From Wenzhouxiangella sp. (GTDB taxonomy: Bacteria; Pseudomonadota; Gammaproteobacteria; Xanthomonadales; Wenzhouxiangellaceae): 41,851 nt of DNA. The stretch is from the NCBI GenBank assembly GCA_007694885.1, contig REEW01000060.1:1-41851 (forward strand), given 5' to 3'. Shown here piece after piece: positions 8,354 to 18,029 of this stretch. The notes below the pieces were generated by a model. It saw nothing but the letters and a program-made list of their open reading frames with translations, had not been told where the DNA came from and ran no database searches. A program made the translations under genes and the position numbers. Each line of letters starts with the position of its first letter. Position 1 is the stretch's first letter.

Positions 8354-11059
8354 ATGAATCTCCGCTCACGAATCTTCAAAAAATCCTGGCAGAGCAGCGA
8401 TCCCCAGGTCCGGGCCGCAGCGGTCCGCGATGAACACAATGCTGAGCTTGAGCATGAGCTGCCGCGCCTGGCCGAGCACGATGAGTCCGCCCTGGTCCGT
8501 CTGGCCGCGCTCAAACGGCTGCATTCCGAGCCCTTCTGGCTCGACGCCCGCCTCCGCGACAGCGATTCCGAGATTGTTCGGACCGCGGACCAGTACCTGT
8601 CTCGAGAAATCTTCAAAACCGATCGATCGGACATGGAGTCGGCACGCCTGGAATGGCTGGAGACGATCACCGACGGCAGCCTGATCCGCCGGATCGCCGC
8701 CGAGGCACCGTCGATCGCCCTGCGCCGCGCCGCCCTGGGCAAGATTGCCTCGCCGGGTTTTCTCGGCGATTGCTACGTTGCCGAGAGCGACCAGCAACTG
8801 GCCGCCGAAATCCTCGAGCGCATCGATCAGACGTCGACCCTGGAGCGCGTCATTCAGGCAGCCCGACGGACCAGCAAGCGGCGCGCCCAGGCCGCTGCCG
8901 AGCGCCTCGAGACGCTGGAAATCGCCGCCGGCCGGGCAACCGCCGGCAAGACCGCCTCACAGAAACTGGTTGACCAGGCAGAGCGCCTGGCCAGGGGTGA
9001 GGTATCCGGCGATCGGGCCCTGGCGCGGGACGAATTGCAGGCGCTTTGGGACGCAGTTACAGACCACCCCGAAGACCTGACCAAGCGGTTTCAGGGGGCT
9101 CTGCGCATCGTCGATGCCGCCCTCCGGCGGACCAGCGACTCGGCCCGGATCGAAGCCGAAACGCAAGCGACTCCGGCACAGCCCGAGCCGGCCCCGGAAG
9201 ATCCTGACCCAGGGCTCGCCGCCAGCGCCGATTTCATCCGTTCAACCATCCGCCAGGGCAACAAGGTCGAGCCGGCCGAATTGCTGGCCAACTGGGATCG
9301 GGCCTGGAACCAGCTCACCGCAGTCACCAGCGCCGACGAAACGCTGAAAAAAGAGATCCTGCCCCTGCTCAGGGAACTCCAGGCCCAGGTCCAGATCAAG
9401 GCAGATGCGGCCCGGTCCAAGACCCCTGCCGCGGCCAAACCGGCCACCGACGCTGCTGGACACGATTTCGAGGCGAGACTCGACACCATTGCCGAAACCC
9501 TGGAGGGCGGAGACATCGGCAAGGCCCACGGACAGATCCGCAGCTTGCGGCGCGACTTCGATCGTCTGCCGCCCCGCCAGCGGCCACGCGCGGCCGGGGG
9601 CCGACTCCAGCGCATGGAAGGACGGCTCAAGGAGATGCGCAACTGGCAGCACTGGTCGAACAACAAGATCCGCGATGAACTGGTCCAGTCGGTGGAACAG
9701 TTGTCCGCAAACGATCAGCATCCCGATGCCGTCACCGCGGCACTCAAGGCCGCGCGCAGCGAGTGGAAGCGCCTTGAAGCCCTCGAGGTCCTTCCCGGCG
9801 ACAAGCGCCGCTTCGCCGCGCCGCCAGGTCAATGGCGACGCTTCCAGGAAGCCTGCAAGGCGGCCTTCGAATCCGCCAAACCCTACTTCGAAAAACGCGA
9901 GCAGGTCCAGCAGCAGAACCTGGAAACGCTGCAGGCCTTCGTCGAGGCTGGTACCGCCGCTGCCGGAGATGAAGCGAAAGATGTCAAGGTATTGCTCGGC
10001 TTTCTGCGCAAGGCCCGGCAGGCGATCCGGCGCATGGACGACCTGCCGCCAAAATCCCGCGGCGCCTCGGCGGCGAGTCTTCGCGAACTCATGAACGTTC
10101 TGTCCGCCAGCCTCGACCAGCGCTTCGATGCGGTCGAGGCAAGCAAGCGCCGGCTGGTCGCCGAGGCCAAGGCCCTGGCCCATGAAAAAGACTTGAAGGC
10201 CGCCGCCGACAAGGCCAAGGCCCTGCAAAGCCAGTGGCAAAAAGCCGGCACCGGCCGGCGCAAGGTCGAGCAGGAGTTGTGGAACGCGTTTCGCGAACCC
10301 ATCGACCCGATTTTCAACGCGCTCAAGGGCGAACAGGATCAGCGCCACCAGGCCGACCGGCAAGCCCATGCCGAGCTCGAAGCCATGTGCGAACAGGTCG
10401 AGGCGCTGGCCCAGCTTCCCGACGAAGAGCTCGAAAGCGCGCGCGGTCGCCTGTCCGGCCTGATCGACGCGTGGTCGCAGCTCGATTCCCGCCCCAACCG
10501 GCTCAACCGCCGCTTCGAGCAGGCCGAACAGCGTTTCGAAAAGCGTCTGGCCGATCTTGTCCAGCGGCAGCGCGACCGCTCGCGCAATCAGACGCTGGCG
10601 CTGGCCGAAAGCATCCAGGCGCTGTGGGAGAAGCGCTGTGGGAATACCGAAGGAGACCTCGGTGCAGAAATCGCGCCGGGCGAATCGGGTACCGCCGAAA
10701 CCGAACCGCTGCTCGCCCTGGCCAGGCGCATCGCCGATCCGGCTTTCAAGCCCCTGGAGCTGGAAAATCGGGCCGAGGAAAACGCGGCGACCGCCCGTCA
10801 GATCGTGGTCGAAATGGAGTTTCTCTCCGGTCTGGACACGCCGCCTGAGGATCAGCGCTTGCGCATGGATTACCAGGTCCAGCGCCTGGCCCGGCGCATG
10901 ACCGAGCGCGGGGACCAGCCGGATCTGGCCAGTGAGCTGAACGAGCTGCAGCAACGCTGGTTGCAAAGCCTGCCCCACCCGCCGCAGCAGCACGCATCGC
11001 TCAAACCCCGCTTCGAGCGCGCCCGCACCGTGATCGAACAGATGACCGGCCAGGGCTGA
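8354..11059 (+). CDS. long DUF349 domain-containing protein
   Basis: A 901-residue, charged, largely helical protein with several DUF349-like units. The clearest runs from about 600, with ALQSQWQKAGTGRRKVEQEL followed by WNAFREPIDPIFNAL. Others include SEWKRLEALEVLPGDKRRF and LLANWDRAWNQL. The spaced tryptophans are the family signature. The first 150 residues look HEAT-like (AALKRLHSEPFWLDARLRD). There are no membrane segments or signal peptide, so it is cytoplasmic. DUF349 proteins are widespread in Gammaproteobacteria and have no settled biochemical role. The ATG at 8354 has AAGGGA seven bases upstream. dnaE starts 20 bases after its stop, so the two are probably co-transcribed. Confidence 0.85.
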   Translation: MNLRSRIFKKSWQSSDPQVRAAAVRDEHNAELEHELPRLAEHDESALVRLAALKRLHSEPFWLDARLRDSDSEIVRTADQYLSREIFKTDRSDMESARLEWLETITDGSLIRRIAAEAPSIALRRAALGKIASPGFLGDCYVAESDQQLAAEILERIDQTSTLERVIQAARRTSKRRAQAAAERLETLEIAAGRATAGKTASQKLVDQAERLARGEVSGDRALARDELQALWDAVTDHPEDLTKRFQGALRIVDAALRRTSDSARIEAETQATPAQPEPAPEDPDPGLAASADFIRSTIRQGNKVEPAELLANWDRAWNQLTAVTSADETLKKEILPLLRELQAQVQIKADAARSKTPAAAKPATDAAGHDFEARLDTIAETLEGGDIGKAHGQIRSLRRDFDRLPPRQRPRAAGGRLQRMEGRLKEMRNWQHWSNNKIRDELVQSVEQLSANDQHPDAVTAALKAARSEWKRLEALEVLPGDKRRFAAPPGQWRRFQEACKAAFESAKPYFEKREQVQQQNLETLQAFVEAGTAAAGDEAKDVKVLLGFLRKARQAIRRMDDLPPKSRGASAASLRELMNVLSASLDQRFDAVEASKRRLVAEAKALAHEKDLKAAADKAKALQSQWQKAGTGRRKVEQELWNAFREPIDPIFNALKGEQDQRHQADRQAHAELEAMCEQVEALAQLPDEELESARGRLSGLIDAWSQLDSRPNRLNRRFEQAEQRFEKRLADLVQRQRDRSRNQTLALAESIQALWEKRCGNTEGDLGAEIAPGESGTAETEPLLALARRIADPAFKPLELENRAEENAATARQIVVEMEFLSGLDTPPEDQRLRMDYQVQRLARRMTERGDQPDLASELNELQQRWLQSLPHPPQQHASLKPRFERARTVIEQMTGQG

Positions 11060-11079
11060 ACGAGAGCGGCTGGACACCG

Positions 11080-14000
11080 ATGCCCCAAGCCCGTCAGCGG
11101 CCCGCCGCCTTCGTTCATCTCCGTGTCCACACGGAGTACTCGCTCGAAGACGGCATGGTGCGGATTGCTCAACTTGTCGAGCGCGCCGTCGAGCTCAACA
11201 TGCCGGCCGTTGCCATCACCGACTGGCACAACCTGTTCGGGCTGGTCAAGTTCTACCGGGCGGCCATGGCTCGCGGCATCAAGCCAATCGTCGGTGCCGA
11301 CGTTCGCATCCAGGATTCCGAGCACCGCGACCGCTACGGTGTCGCGACCCTGCTGGTGCAAAACCGCATCGGTTATCTGAACCTGTGTCGGCTGCTTTCC
11401 CGATCCTTTCTGGAAGGCCGCCATCGAGGCGGCCAGCCTCGCCTGCAGCCGAACTGGCTGCAGCATCAGACCGACGGCCTGATCGCCCTGGTCGGCCACC
11501 ATTCCAATGTCGCCAGGTCGCTTGGCGACGGCCATCCCAACCAGGCCCTGCAGCGGGTCAGGGACTGGCAGCGCCTGTTCCCCGGCCGCCTGTACCTGGC
11601 CATCGAACGCCTCGGCCGCAACGACGACACGGAGCTGGAGCAGGGACTGCTGGCGCTGGCTGTGAACACCCAGACACCGGTGGTGGCCAGCAACGACGTG
11701 CGCTTTCTGACCCGCGAAGAGTATTTCGCCCATGAAGCCCGGGTCTGCATTCACCAGGGCCGCCTGCTCGACGACAAGCGGCGACCCCGCGAGCACGTCG
11801 ACCAGCAGTACCTTAAAAGCGCAGAGGAAATGGCCGAGGTCTTCGCCGACCTGCCGGTTGCCCTGGAAAACACGGTTCACCTGGCCGAGCGCTGCAACCT
11901 CGAACTGACCCTGGGCGAGTACGTTTTGCCGGCTTTTCCCGTCCCGGACGGCCAGACCGAAGACGAATTCGTTCGCGTTCAGGCCGACTCGGGTCTGCGC
12001 AGGCGCCTGCAGCGCCATGGCCTGGCCCCCGACGCCAGCGAGCAGGACTATCTCCAGCGCCTGGAGCGGGAACTGGACGTGGTCACTTCCATGGGGTTTT
12101 CCGGCTACTTCCTGATCGTGGCCGACTTCATCGCCTGGGCGCGCGCCAACGGCGTACCGGTCGGCCCCGGACGAGGCTCGGGTGCGGGGTCAGTCGTCGC
12201 CTGGTCTTTGGGGATTACCGACGTAGATCCAATACGTTATGATCTTTTATTCGAGCGATTTCTCAATCCGGAACGGGTTTCCATGCCCGACTTCGACATT
12301 GACTTCTGCGTCGACGGTCGGGACCGGGTCATTGACTATGTCGCTCGCACCTACGGCCGCGACCAGGTCGCCCAGATCATCACCTACGGCACCATGGCCG
12401 CCAAGGCCGTGGTCAGGGACTGCGGACGGGTGCTGGGCTACAACTACGGCTTTGTCGATTCGATCGCGAAACTGATTCCGAACAAGCTGGAAATGACTCT
12501 GGCCAAGGCGCTGGAGGAAGAACCGGACCTCAAGCGACGCTACGAGAACGAAGAAGATACGCGCTCGGTGATCGACCTGGCCCGGTCGCTGGAAGGACTG
12601 GCCCGCAACGCCGGCAAGCACGCCGGCGGCCTGGTGATCGCCCCGGGTCCGCTGACCGACTTCACCCCCCTGTACACCGAGCCCGATGGCCACTCGGTGC
12701 TGACCCAGTTCGACAAAAACGACGTTGAGTCGGTAGGCCTGGTCAAGTTCGACTTTCTCGGCCTGCGCAATCTGACCATCATCGACTGGGCCTTGCGCGC
12801 GGTCAATGACCGCCGCGAAGCCGAGGGACAAGCGCGCCTGGACTTCGACGACCTGGCGCTCGACGACGCCAAGTCCTTCGCGCTCCTGCAGGCCGCCCAT
12901 ACGACGGCGGTCTTCCAGCTCGAGTCACCCGGCATGAAAGAGCTGCTGCGCAAGCTCAAGCCCGACAGCTTTGACGATATCGTCGCCGCAGTAGCGCTGT
13001 ATCGACCCGGCCCGCTCGATGCCGGCATGGTCGACGAATACATCAACCGCAAGCACGGCAAAACGCCGGTCAAATATCCCCATCCACTGTGCGAACCCAT
13101 CCTCAAGCCGACCTACGGCGTGATCCTGTACCAGGAACAGGTCATGCAGATCGCCCAGGATCTGGCCGGCTACAGTCTCGGCGCGGCCGATCTGCTACGT
13201 CGTGCCATGGGCAAGAAAAAGGTAGAGGAGATGGAGCGGCAGCGAGCGATCTTCGTTGACGGTGCGGCCGCGAACGACATCGGCAAGGAACAGGCCGACG
13301 CCATCTTCAACCTGATGGAAACCTTTGCCCGCTACGGTTTCAACAAATCACATTCCGTGGCCTACGCGCTGGTGGCGTATCACACCGCCTGGCTCAAGGC
13401 CCACTACCCGGCCGAGTTCATGGCCGCCGTGCTCTCGGCCGACCTCGACAAGACCGACAAGATTGCCAATCTGATCGAAGACTGCAAGGCCATGGGCCTG
13501 GAAATCCTGCCGCCCGATCTGAATCGTTCCCGGTACCGTTTCCATGTCGACAACGGCGCCATCCGTTTCGGCCTGGGCGCGATCAAGGGCGTAGGCCACG
13601 GCGCGATAGAGAACCTGCTTGAGATTCGCGAGCGGCTGGGGCGTTTCGACTCCCTGCGCCAGCTGTGCCGTGAGATCGATCTGTCGCGACTGAACCGGCG
13701 AACCCTGGAAAGCCTGGTCCGGGCCGGCGCCGGGGACTGCATCGACCCCAACCGGGCCGCCCTCATGCAGGCCTTGCCGGACATCCTCACCGAGGCAGAA
13801 CGTTTCCAGACCGACCGCGAGGCCGGCCAGTCCAGCCTGTTCGCTGCCGGGGCCGACGCGGCCGACAAAAGCGCACAGCCGCCCGCCGGCGAGCTCCGAC
13901 CCAGGCCCTGGACCAACCTCCAGCGCCTCAAGGCCGAGCGCGAGACGCTGGGACTGTATCTGTCCGGACACCCGCTCGACGATCTGCGCGAGGAACTGTC

Positions 14001-14574
14001 CGCTTTCACCAACATGCGCCTGGCCCAGCTCTCGGCCAGCGCGCTCGGCGACAGCGGCAGAGGCAAAGGACGCAATCGAGGCGTGGAAATGACCCTGGCC
14101 GGCATGGTGATGGCCGTTCGGAAACGTCCCGGCAAGGGGGCCTTCATCGCCCTCGACGACGGCACGGCTCGAATCGAGGTCGCGGTATTCGATCGGCTGC
14201 TCAACCAGGTTGGCGATCGCCTGACCACCGATGCGATTCTTGTGGTCCGCGGCCGCGTCGAAGCGGACGATTTCCGCGGCGGCGTGCGCATGGTCGCCGA
14301 ACAGATCCTGAGCATCGACGAGGCCCGGGCCCAGTTCGCGCGCGGTCTTGAAATCGACATCGAGTCGGCCGCCGGCACGAGCCTGGACCGGGACCTGGCG
14401 GCCGCCCTGCAGCCTTATCGATCCGGCGGAACCCCCGTTGTTGTGCGCTACCGCAATGATCGTGCCCAGGCCTTGATCAAGCTTGGGGAGGACTGGCAGG
14501 TCATGCCGTCGGCGGAACTGCTGGCAGCCGTCGGAGGCCTGGAGGGAATCCGTTCAGCCCGGTTGAGGTACTAA
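11080..14574 (+). CDS. dnaE: DNA polymerase III subunit alpha
   Basis: The replicative polymerase subunit, 1164 residues against about 1160 in E. coli. The order is PHP domain (FVHLRVHTEYSLEDGM at the N-terminus), palm with the catalytic aspartates of MPDFDIDFC (D406, D408) and of VKFDFLGL (D558), then the fingers motif LYRPGPLDAGMVDEY, YQEQVMQIAQ, RRAMGKKK and YGFNKSHSVAYAL. A helix-hairpin-helix region follows, then an OB domain (TLAGMVMAVRKRPGKGAF). The length and OB domain fit DnaE rather than DnaE2. It is preceded by the DUF349 gene, and its stop is one base from the stop of the convergent gene, leaving no room for a terminator. It is the best recognised gene in the window. Confidence 0.97.
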   Translation: MPQARQRPAAFVHLRVHTEYSLEDGMVRIAQLVERAVELNMPAVAITDWHNLFGLVKFYRAAMARGIKPIVGADVRIQDSEHRDRYGVATLLVQNRIGYLNLCRLLSRSFLEGRHRGGQPRLQPNWLQHQTDGLIALVGHHSNVARSLGDGHPNQALQRVRDWQRLFPGRLYLAIERLGRNDDTELEQGLLALAVNTQTPVVASNDVRFLTREEYFAHEARVCIHQGRLLDDKRRPREHVDQQYLKSAEEMAEVFADLPVALENTVHLAERCNLELTLGEYVLPAFPVPDGQTEDEFVRVQADSGLRRRLQRHGLAPDASEQDYLQRLERELDVVTSMGFSGYFLIVADFIAWARANGVPVGPGRGSGAGSVVAWSLGITDVDPIRYDLLFERFLNPERVSMPDFDIDFCVDGRDRVIDYVARTYGRDQVAQIITYGTMAAKAVVRDCGRVLGYNYGFVDSIAKLIPNKLEMTLAKALEEEPDLKRRYENEEDTRSVIDLARSLEGLARNAGKHAGGLVIAPGPLTDFTPLYTEPDGHSVLTQFDKNDVESVGLVKFDFLGLRNLTIIDWALRAVNDRREAEGQARLDFDDLALDDAKSFALLQAAHTTAVFQLESPGMKELLRKLKPDSFDDIVAAVALYRPGPLDAGMVDEYINRKHGKTPVKYPHPLCEPILKPTYGVILYQEQVMQIAQDLAGYSLGAADLLRRAMGKKKVEEMERQRAIFVDGAAANDIGKEQADAIFNLMETFARYGFNKSHSVAYALVAYHTAWLKAHYPAEFMAAVLSADLDKTDKIANLIEDCKAMGLEILPPDLNRSRYRFHVDNGAIRFGLGAIKGVGHGAIENLLEIRERLGRFDSLRQLCREIDLSRLNRRTLESLVRAGAGDCIDPNRAALMQALPDILTEAERFQTDREAGQSSLFAAGADAADKSAQPPAGELRPRPWTNLQRLKAERETLGLYLSGHPLDDLREELSAFTNMRLAQLSASALGDSGRGKGRNRGVEMTLAGMVMAVRKRPGKGAFIALDDGTARIEVAVFDRLLNQVGDRLTTDAILVVRGRVEADDFRGGVRMVAEQILSIDEARAQFARGLEIDIESAAGTSLDRDLAAALQPYRSGGTPVVVRYRNDRAQALIKLGEDWQVMPSAELLAAVGGLEGIRSARLRY

Positions 14575-14575
14575 A

Positions 14576-15523
14576 TCAAAACCCCGCTGCCCGCCAGTCC
14601 CGGTTGATCAACAGCTTTCCGCTGGCGTAGCAGCCGTTGAGGAAAACGGCGACGTTGGCTTCGGGCTGACCGGATTCGGCGATCAACTCGGTCAGATCCA
14701 TCGGACCGCGCAAGAGAAGCCGGGCCAGCTGATGAAGGGCGTCGTTCTGCATCGCCTCGGCCGGCACCTGGGCGAGCATGAACTGAAACTCCGCGTTCAG
14801 GTCTGGATGCAGGCGACCGGGCAGCTGGGCCAGGCCCGCGTACCATTTCAGCTCGCTCAGCGGTCTCTGGCGATGCCCCTGAATGCGCTCGACCAGCTCG
14901 CCGCTGGTCAAGGAGACGCCGGCCGAATCCGGCAGGGGACGAGAAAACTGGGCCGGATCGAGGTCGCCAATGGAGCCATCGAAAAACCAGGCACCCGAGC
15001 CCGGATCGACCAGCAGCAGCGGCCAGCCCGGCTCGGTCAGGACAATCGGTCCTTGCCAGGTCTGACAACGCAGATGGTCGGCCAGGGTCAATCCAGCTGC
15101 ATGCATGGGCGTCCGGTCAGCCGCGCCGGTCGCTTCTACGTCGCGACCGACATCGGTGGCCGAAGCGCCGGCATCGGCGGTGGGTTCCGGATCAGCCGGT
15201 GGTGCGACCTCGCCTTCGGCCAGCCGCGACAGCAGGCCGAGAAACTCGCGCGCGCGCAACGGCTTGAGCAGAAGCGAGTCGGCGGCAAAGTGCTTGTCAA
15301 CGCTCAATGCGATCAGACGGGTCGAGCGTTCGCGCAATTCTGACCACAGTTCACGACCTTGCTCAGAATCCACATCGATGATCGTGACGTCTCCGCCGAC
15401 GTCATCTTGAATCTCCCAGAGCACGCCGCTGCTGCGCCCGTTGACCAGGTTGATCAACGAGCGCATGACCATGCGATCCTTGGCTCCGGCATGGACAACG
15501 GACAGGTACAGGGTTTCGGGCAT
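14576..15523 (-). CDS. unknown protein with receiver-like N-terminus and winged-helix-like C-terminus
   Basis: A 315-residue protein not recognised by name. The first 110 residues look like a diverged response-regulator receiver: Asp-rich strand VTIIDVDSEQG, a later strand LIALSVD, and a closing LLLKPLRAREFLGLL with the Lys-Pro pair typical of receivers. A Pro/Ala/Asp-rich linker (about 112-138) follows. The C-terminal half contains LHQLARLLLRGPMDLTELI and VFLNGCYASGKLLI, which resembles a winged-helix module. No DNA-binding or enzymatic residues can be assigned. It lies downstream of mtip on the same strand with a 76-base gap and converges on dnaE. A regulatory role is inferred from fold resemblance only. 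Confidence 0.7.
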   Translation of the reverse strand: MPETLYLSVVHAGAKDRMVMRSLINLVNGRSSGVLWEIQDDVGGDVTIIDVDSEQGRELWSELRERSTRLIALSVDKHFAADSLLLKPLRAREFLGLLSRLAEGEVAPPADPEPTADAGASATDVGRDVEATGAADRTPMHAAGLTLADHLRCQTWQGPIVLTEPGWPLLLVDPGSGAWFFDGSIGDLDPAQFSRPLPDSAGVSLTSGELVERIQGHRQRPLSELKWYAGLAQLPGRLHPDLNAEFQFMLAQVPAEAMQNDALHQLARLLLRGPMDLTELIAESGQPEANVAVFLNGCYASGKLLINRDWRAAGF

Positions 15524-15599
15524 CAGGCTGGAACCATTCTTTGGCGATCAAACCTCGTCATGCCCCGAGGATAGCCGAAACTCGGCCGCTCATGAATCA

Positions 15600-16340
15600 T
15601 CACGCCAGCGACTCGGGCGAGAATCGCTGCAGCAAGGCGACCACGCGCTGCATGGCCCGCTGCAAGACCCGGTGGATCTCATCAATGCTGATCGGTTCGT
15701 CTTCCAGCCCGGCACCGGGGTTGGCGACCACGCACAGACTCGCATAATCCAGACCGGCCTCGCGCGCCAGCGCGGCCTCGGGCATCGCCGTCATGCCGAC
15801 CAGCGTGCACCCGTCCGCGGCCAGGCGCGCAACCTCGGCGGCCGTTTCCAGCCGCGGCCCCTGGGTGACGCCATAACACCCCCCCTCAAGCAAATCGACA
15901 TCGGCTGCGGACGCAGCGGCCAGCAGCCCGCTGCGGGTCGGTCCGGCGAACGGATCGGCGAACTCGATGTGTTCCAGCGGTGCCTGGGCATCATCGCTGA
16001 AGGTGTGAACCCTGCCCCAGGTGTAGTCGATGAGCTGATCGGGCAGCACCAGGGCCCCGGCTTCCAGCTCGGGACTGACTGCCCCCACCGCGTTCAGGGC
16101 AATGATGTGCCGGACGCCGAGGGCCTTCAGTGCGGCAATGTTGGCACGGTAGTCGATCCGGTGCGGCGGGATCCGGTGCGGGCGGCCGTGGCGGGCCAGA
16201 AACCAGGCCTTCATGGCGCCCAGGTCGATCTGAACCGGCGCGGCCGAGGCCTGCCCCCAGCGCGTGGTTGAATTTCCCGACGCACCGGACTCGAACAGGT
16301 CCAGCGCCCCGGTGCCGCCGATCACGCCCAGCATGCTCAT
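15600..16340 (-). CDS. S-methyl-5'-thioinosine phosphorylase (MTA phosphorylase family)
   Basis: A 246-residue purine nucleoside phosphorylase of the MTAP/PNP family. Seen are the opening MLGVIGGTGALDLF, the mid-protein IALNAVGAVSPELEAG, GPRLETAAEVARL and VGMTAMPEAALAREAGLDY. In Pseudomonas the equivalent enzyme splits methylthioinosine into hypoxanthine and methylthioribose-1-phosphate. The choice of MTI over MTA as substrate is inferred from the gammaproteobacterial context and the hpt partner. Its start overlaps the stop of hpt by four bases (ATGA), so translation is coupled. A second ATG two codons in (16334) is also possible. The product of this enzyme, hypoxanthine, is the substrate of the hpt product. 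Confidence 0.87.
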   Translation of the reverse strand: MSMLGVIGGTGALDLFESGASGNSTTRWGQASAAPVQIDLGAMKAWFLARHGRPHRIPPHRIDYRANIAALKALGVRHIIALNAVGAVSPELEAGALVLPDQLIDYTWGRVHTFSDDAQAPLEHIEFADPFAGPTRSGLLAAASAADVDLLEGGCYGVTQGPRLETAAEVARLAADGCTLVGMTAMPEAALAREAGLDYASLCVVANPGAGLEDEPISIDEIHRVLQRAMQRVVALLQRFSPESLA

Positions 16341-16912
16341 CGGCCCTCCGCTGGCGACTCGGGTTCCGCCGGCAGCGCCCAGATTTCATCAAGTTGGCGC
16401 CAATAGCCGTGCCAGTCCATCCCGCAACCGAACACATAGCGGTCCGGCACCGTCAAAGCGGCATCGTCGACCCAGTCCCGCGCCAGGCCACGGGCATGAT
16501 TCTTGACCGTCAACACCGTGGTAATGACTTCTTCGGTTCCCTCCTGCAGCAATTTGTCGCGCACGGCACGCATGGTGTAGCCCTCGTCGAAAATGTCGTC
16601 GACCAGCAGCACCGTTCCGCTCAAAAGGCCCGGCCAGCGGACCCAGTGCAACTCGCCCGCGCTGGTGCGACCGCGATAGCGCGTGGCGTGCACATAGTCC
16701 ATCAGCAGCGGGCGATCCATCCGGCGGGCCAGTTCCACGGCCGGGTACAGCCCGCCGTTCATCAAGGTCAGCAGGGTGACTCGCTCCCGGGCCCGCAGGC
16801 GGTCGGTCAGGCGCACGGCCTGCTCGTCCAGTGCCGACGCCACCTCCGAGGCGCTTACGATGCTTTCGGCGCCGGCAGGCCACTGCCCGGGCCATTGCTC
16901 AGCGCGGCTCAT
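16337..16912 (-). CDS. hypoxanthine-guanine phosphoribosyltransferase
   Basis: A 191-residue type I phosphoribosyltransferase that would convert hypoxanthine or guanine plus PRPP to IMP or GMP. The PRPP-binding loop is VLLVDDIFDEGYTM, with LTLMNGGLYPAVELARRM upstream and VPDRYVFGCGMDWHGYWRQL downstream, as in gammaproteobacterial HPRTs. The ATG at 16912 is preferred over one at 16963 because AGGA lies eight bases upstream and it overlaps mscS by only 14 bases. It sits between mscS and mtip in a chain of overlapping genes. Together with mtip it forms a direct salvage route from methylthioinosine to IMP. Confidence 0.88.
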   Translation of the reverse strand: MSRAEQWPGQWPAGAESIVSASEVASALDEQAVRLTDRLRARERVTLLTLMNGGLYPAVELARRMDRPLLMDYVHATRYRGRTSAGELHWVRWPGLLSGTVLLVDDIFDEGYTMRAVRDKLLQEGTEEVITTVLTVKNHARGLARDWVDDAALTVPDRYVFGCGMDWHGYWRQLDEIWALPAEPESPAEGR

Positions 16913-18029
16913 CGATGCTGTCCTGTCGGTCCTGTTCTTGCGCCATCTGTTCGGCCTGCTCAAGTTTCACCGTCCTTGTCGGGAAGGCGATTTCGGCGCC
17001 ATGCGAGGCGATGATTTCACCGATTTTCAGCAACACGTCTTCGCGCACGGCATGGTATTCGGTCCACACCTTGGTCCGGGTAAAGCAGTAGACCATGATG
17101 TCGAGCGAATGCGGTCCGTAGGAGTCGAACTGGACCATCGTGGTCTGGCTGGTGTCGAGATCTTCGTGGGCCAGAATCATCTCGCGGATGCCGTCGACCA
17201 CGGCCCGCACAACATGCTGGTCGTCGTAACGGATACCGATGTGCTCGAAGATCCGGCGGTGGGTCATGCGCGACGGGTTCTCCACGGTGATCGTGGCAAA
17301 GGTCGCGTTTGGAACGTACATGGGTCGTTTGTCGAACTTGCGGATGGTGGTCATGCGCCAGCCGATCTTTTCGACCGTGCCCTCGATCTCCTGGTCCGGC
17401 GAGCGCACCCAGTCCCCGACCGAAAAAGGCCGGTCCATGAACACCATGAACCCGCCGAAGAAATTGGCCAGCAAGTCGCGTGCGGCCAGACCGACCGCGA
17501 TCCCCCCGACGCCGCCGGCGGCCAGGAAACCGGAGATGGGGATTTCCAGAATGCTCAGGGTGGTGAGCGCGCCGGTCAGAACCACGGCGATGCGCACGAT
17601 TCGGCCTAGCACACTGGTCGTGGTGATGTCGAAGGCTTCGTTGCGCCGGATTCTTTCGGCCACGTAGGCCCGCTCGAAGCCGGTCGCCAGACGGAAGGCG
17701 AACCAGGTGGCGGCCACCACCAGACCCAGCTGCTGCATGGCGCCGAGAAACTCGCTGGAGAAATAGACGAACTCGGTATGGGGAGTCATCACGCGCGCGG
17801 CCATGACGACGCCCTGCCACCAGATCAGCAGTGAAATCGGCCGTTTGCCCGCGTAGACCAGGGCATCGTCCCAGTGATGACGGGTCTTGCTGGCATACTG
17901 TTCGAGGCGGTTGATGAAGTGTCGATACAGAACCTCCAGCAACAGGGCAGCCAGGATGATGACGAAGGCCTGAAGTACCCATCCGGGCATGCCGACCACG
18001 CCGCCCAGTCTGTCAAGATAGTCCGTCAT
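16899..18029 (-). CDS. MscS-family mechanosensitive channel
   Basis: A 376-residue inner-membrane channel of the small-conductance mechanosensitive family. Hydrophobic segments occur at about 17-36, 63-82, 100-118 and 140-160. The pore helix region FLAAGGVGGIAVGLAARDLL is followed by NFFGGFMVFMDRPFSVGDWV, the beta-domain marker GTVEKIGWRMTTIR and VPNATFATITVENPSRM. The layout with extra N-terminal helices resembles YnaI/YbiO-type members. It would relieve turgor on hypo-osmotic shock. Its start overlaps the nagZ stop by four bases (ATGA) and its end overlaps hpt by 14. There is no obvious functional link to its neighbours other than translational coupling. Confidence 0.92.
   Translation of the reverse strand: MTDYLDRLGGVVGMPGWVLQAFVIILAALLLEVLYRHFINRLEQYASKTRHHWDDALVYAGKRPISLLIWWQGVVMAARVMTPHTEFVYFSSEFLGAMQQLGLVVAATWFAFRLATGFERAYVAERIRRNEAFDITTTSVLGRIVRIAVVLTGALTTLSILEIPISGFLAAGGVGGIAVGLAARDLLANFFGGFMVFMDRPFSVGDWVRSPDQEIEGTVEKIGWRMTTIRKFDKRPMYVPNATFATITVENPSRMTHRRIFEHIGIRYDDQHVVRAVVDGIREMILAHEDLDTSQTTMVQFDSYGPHSLDIMVYCFTRTKVWTEYHAVREDVLLKIGEIIASHGAEIAFPTRTVKLEQAEQMAQEQDRQDSIDEPR

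Noticed and set aside
9242-11077. A 611-codon minus-strand frame opposite the DUF349 protein
   Set aside because: It mirrors the helical DUF349 codons and has no recognisable domain.
15524-15599. Possible terminator between mtip and the unknown gene
   Set aside because: Only short imperfect CCTCG/CGAGG pairing was found, without a T-run.
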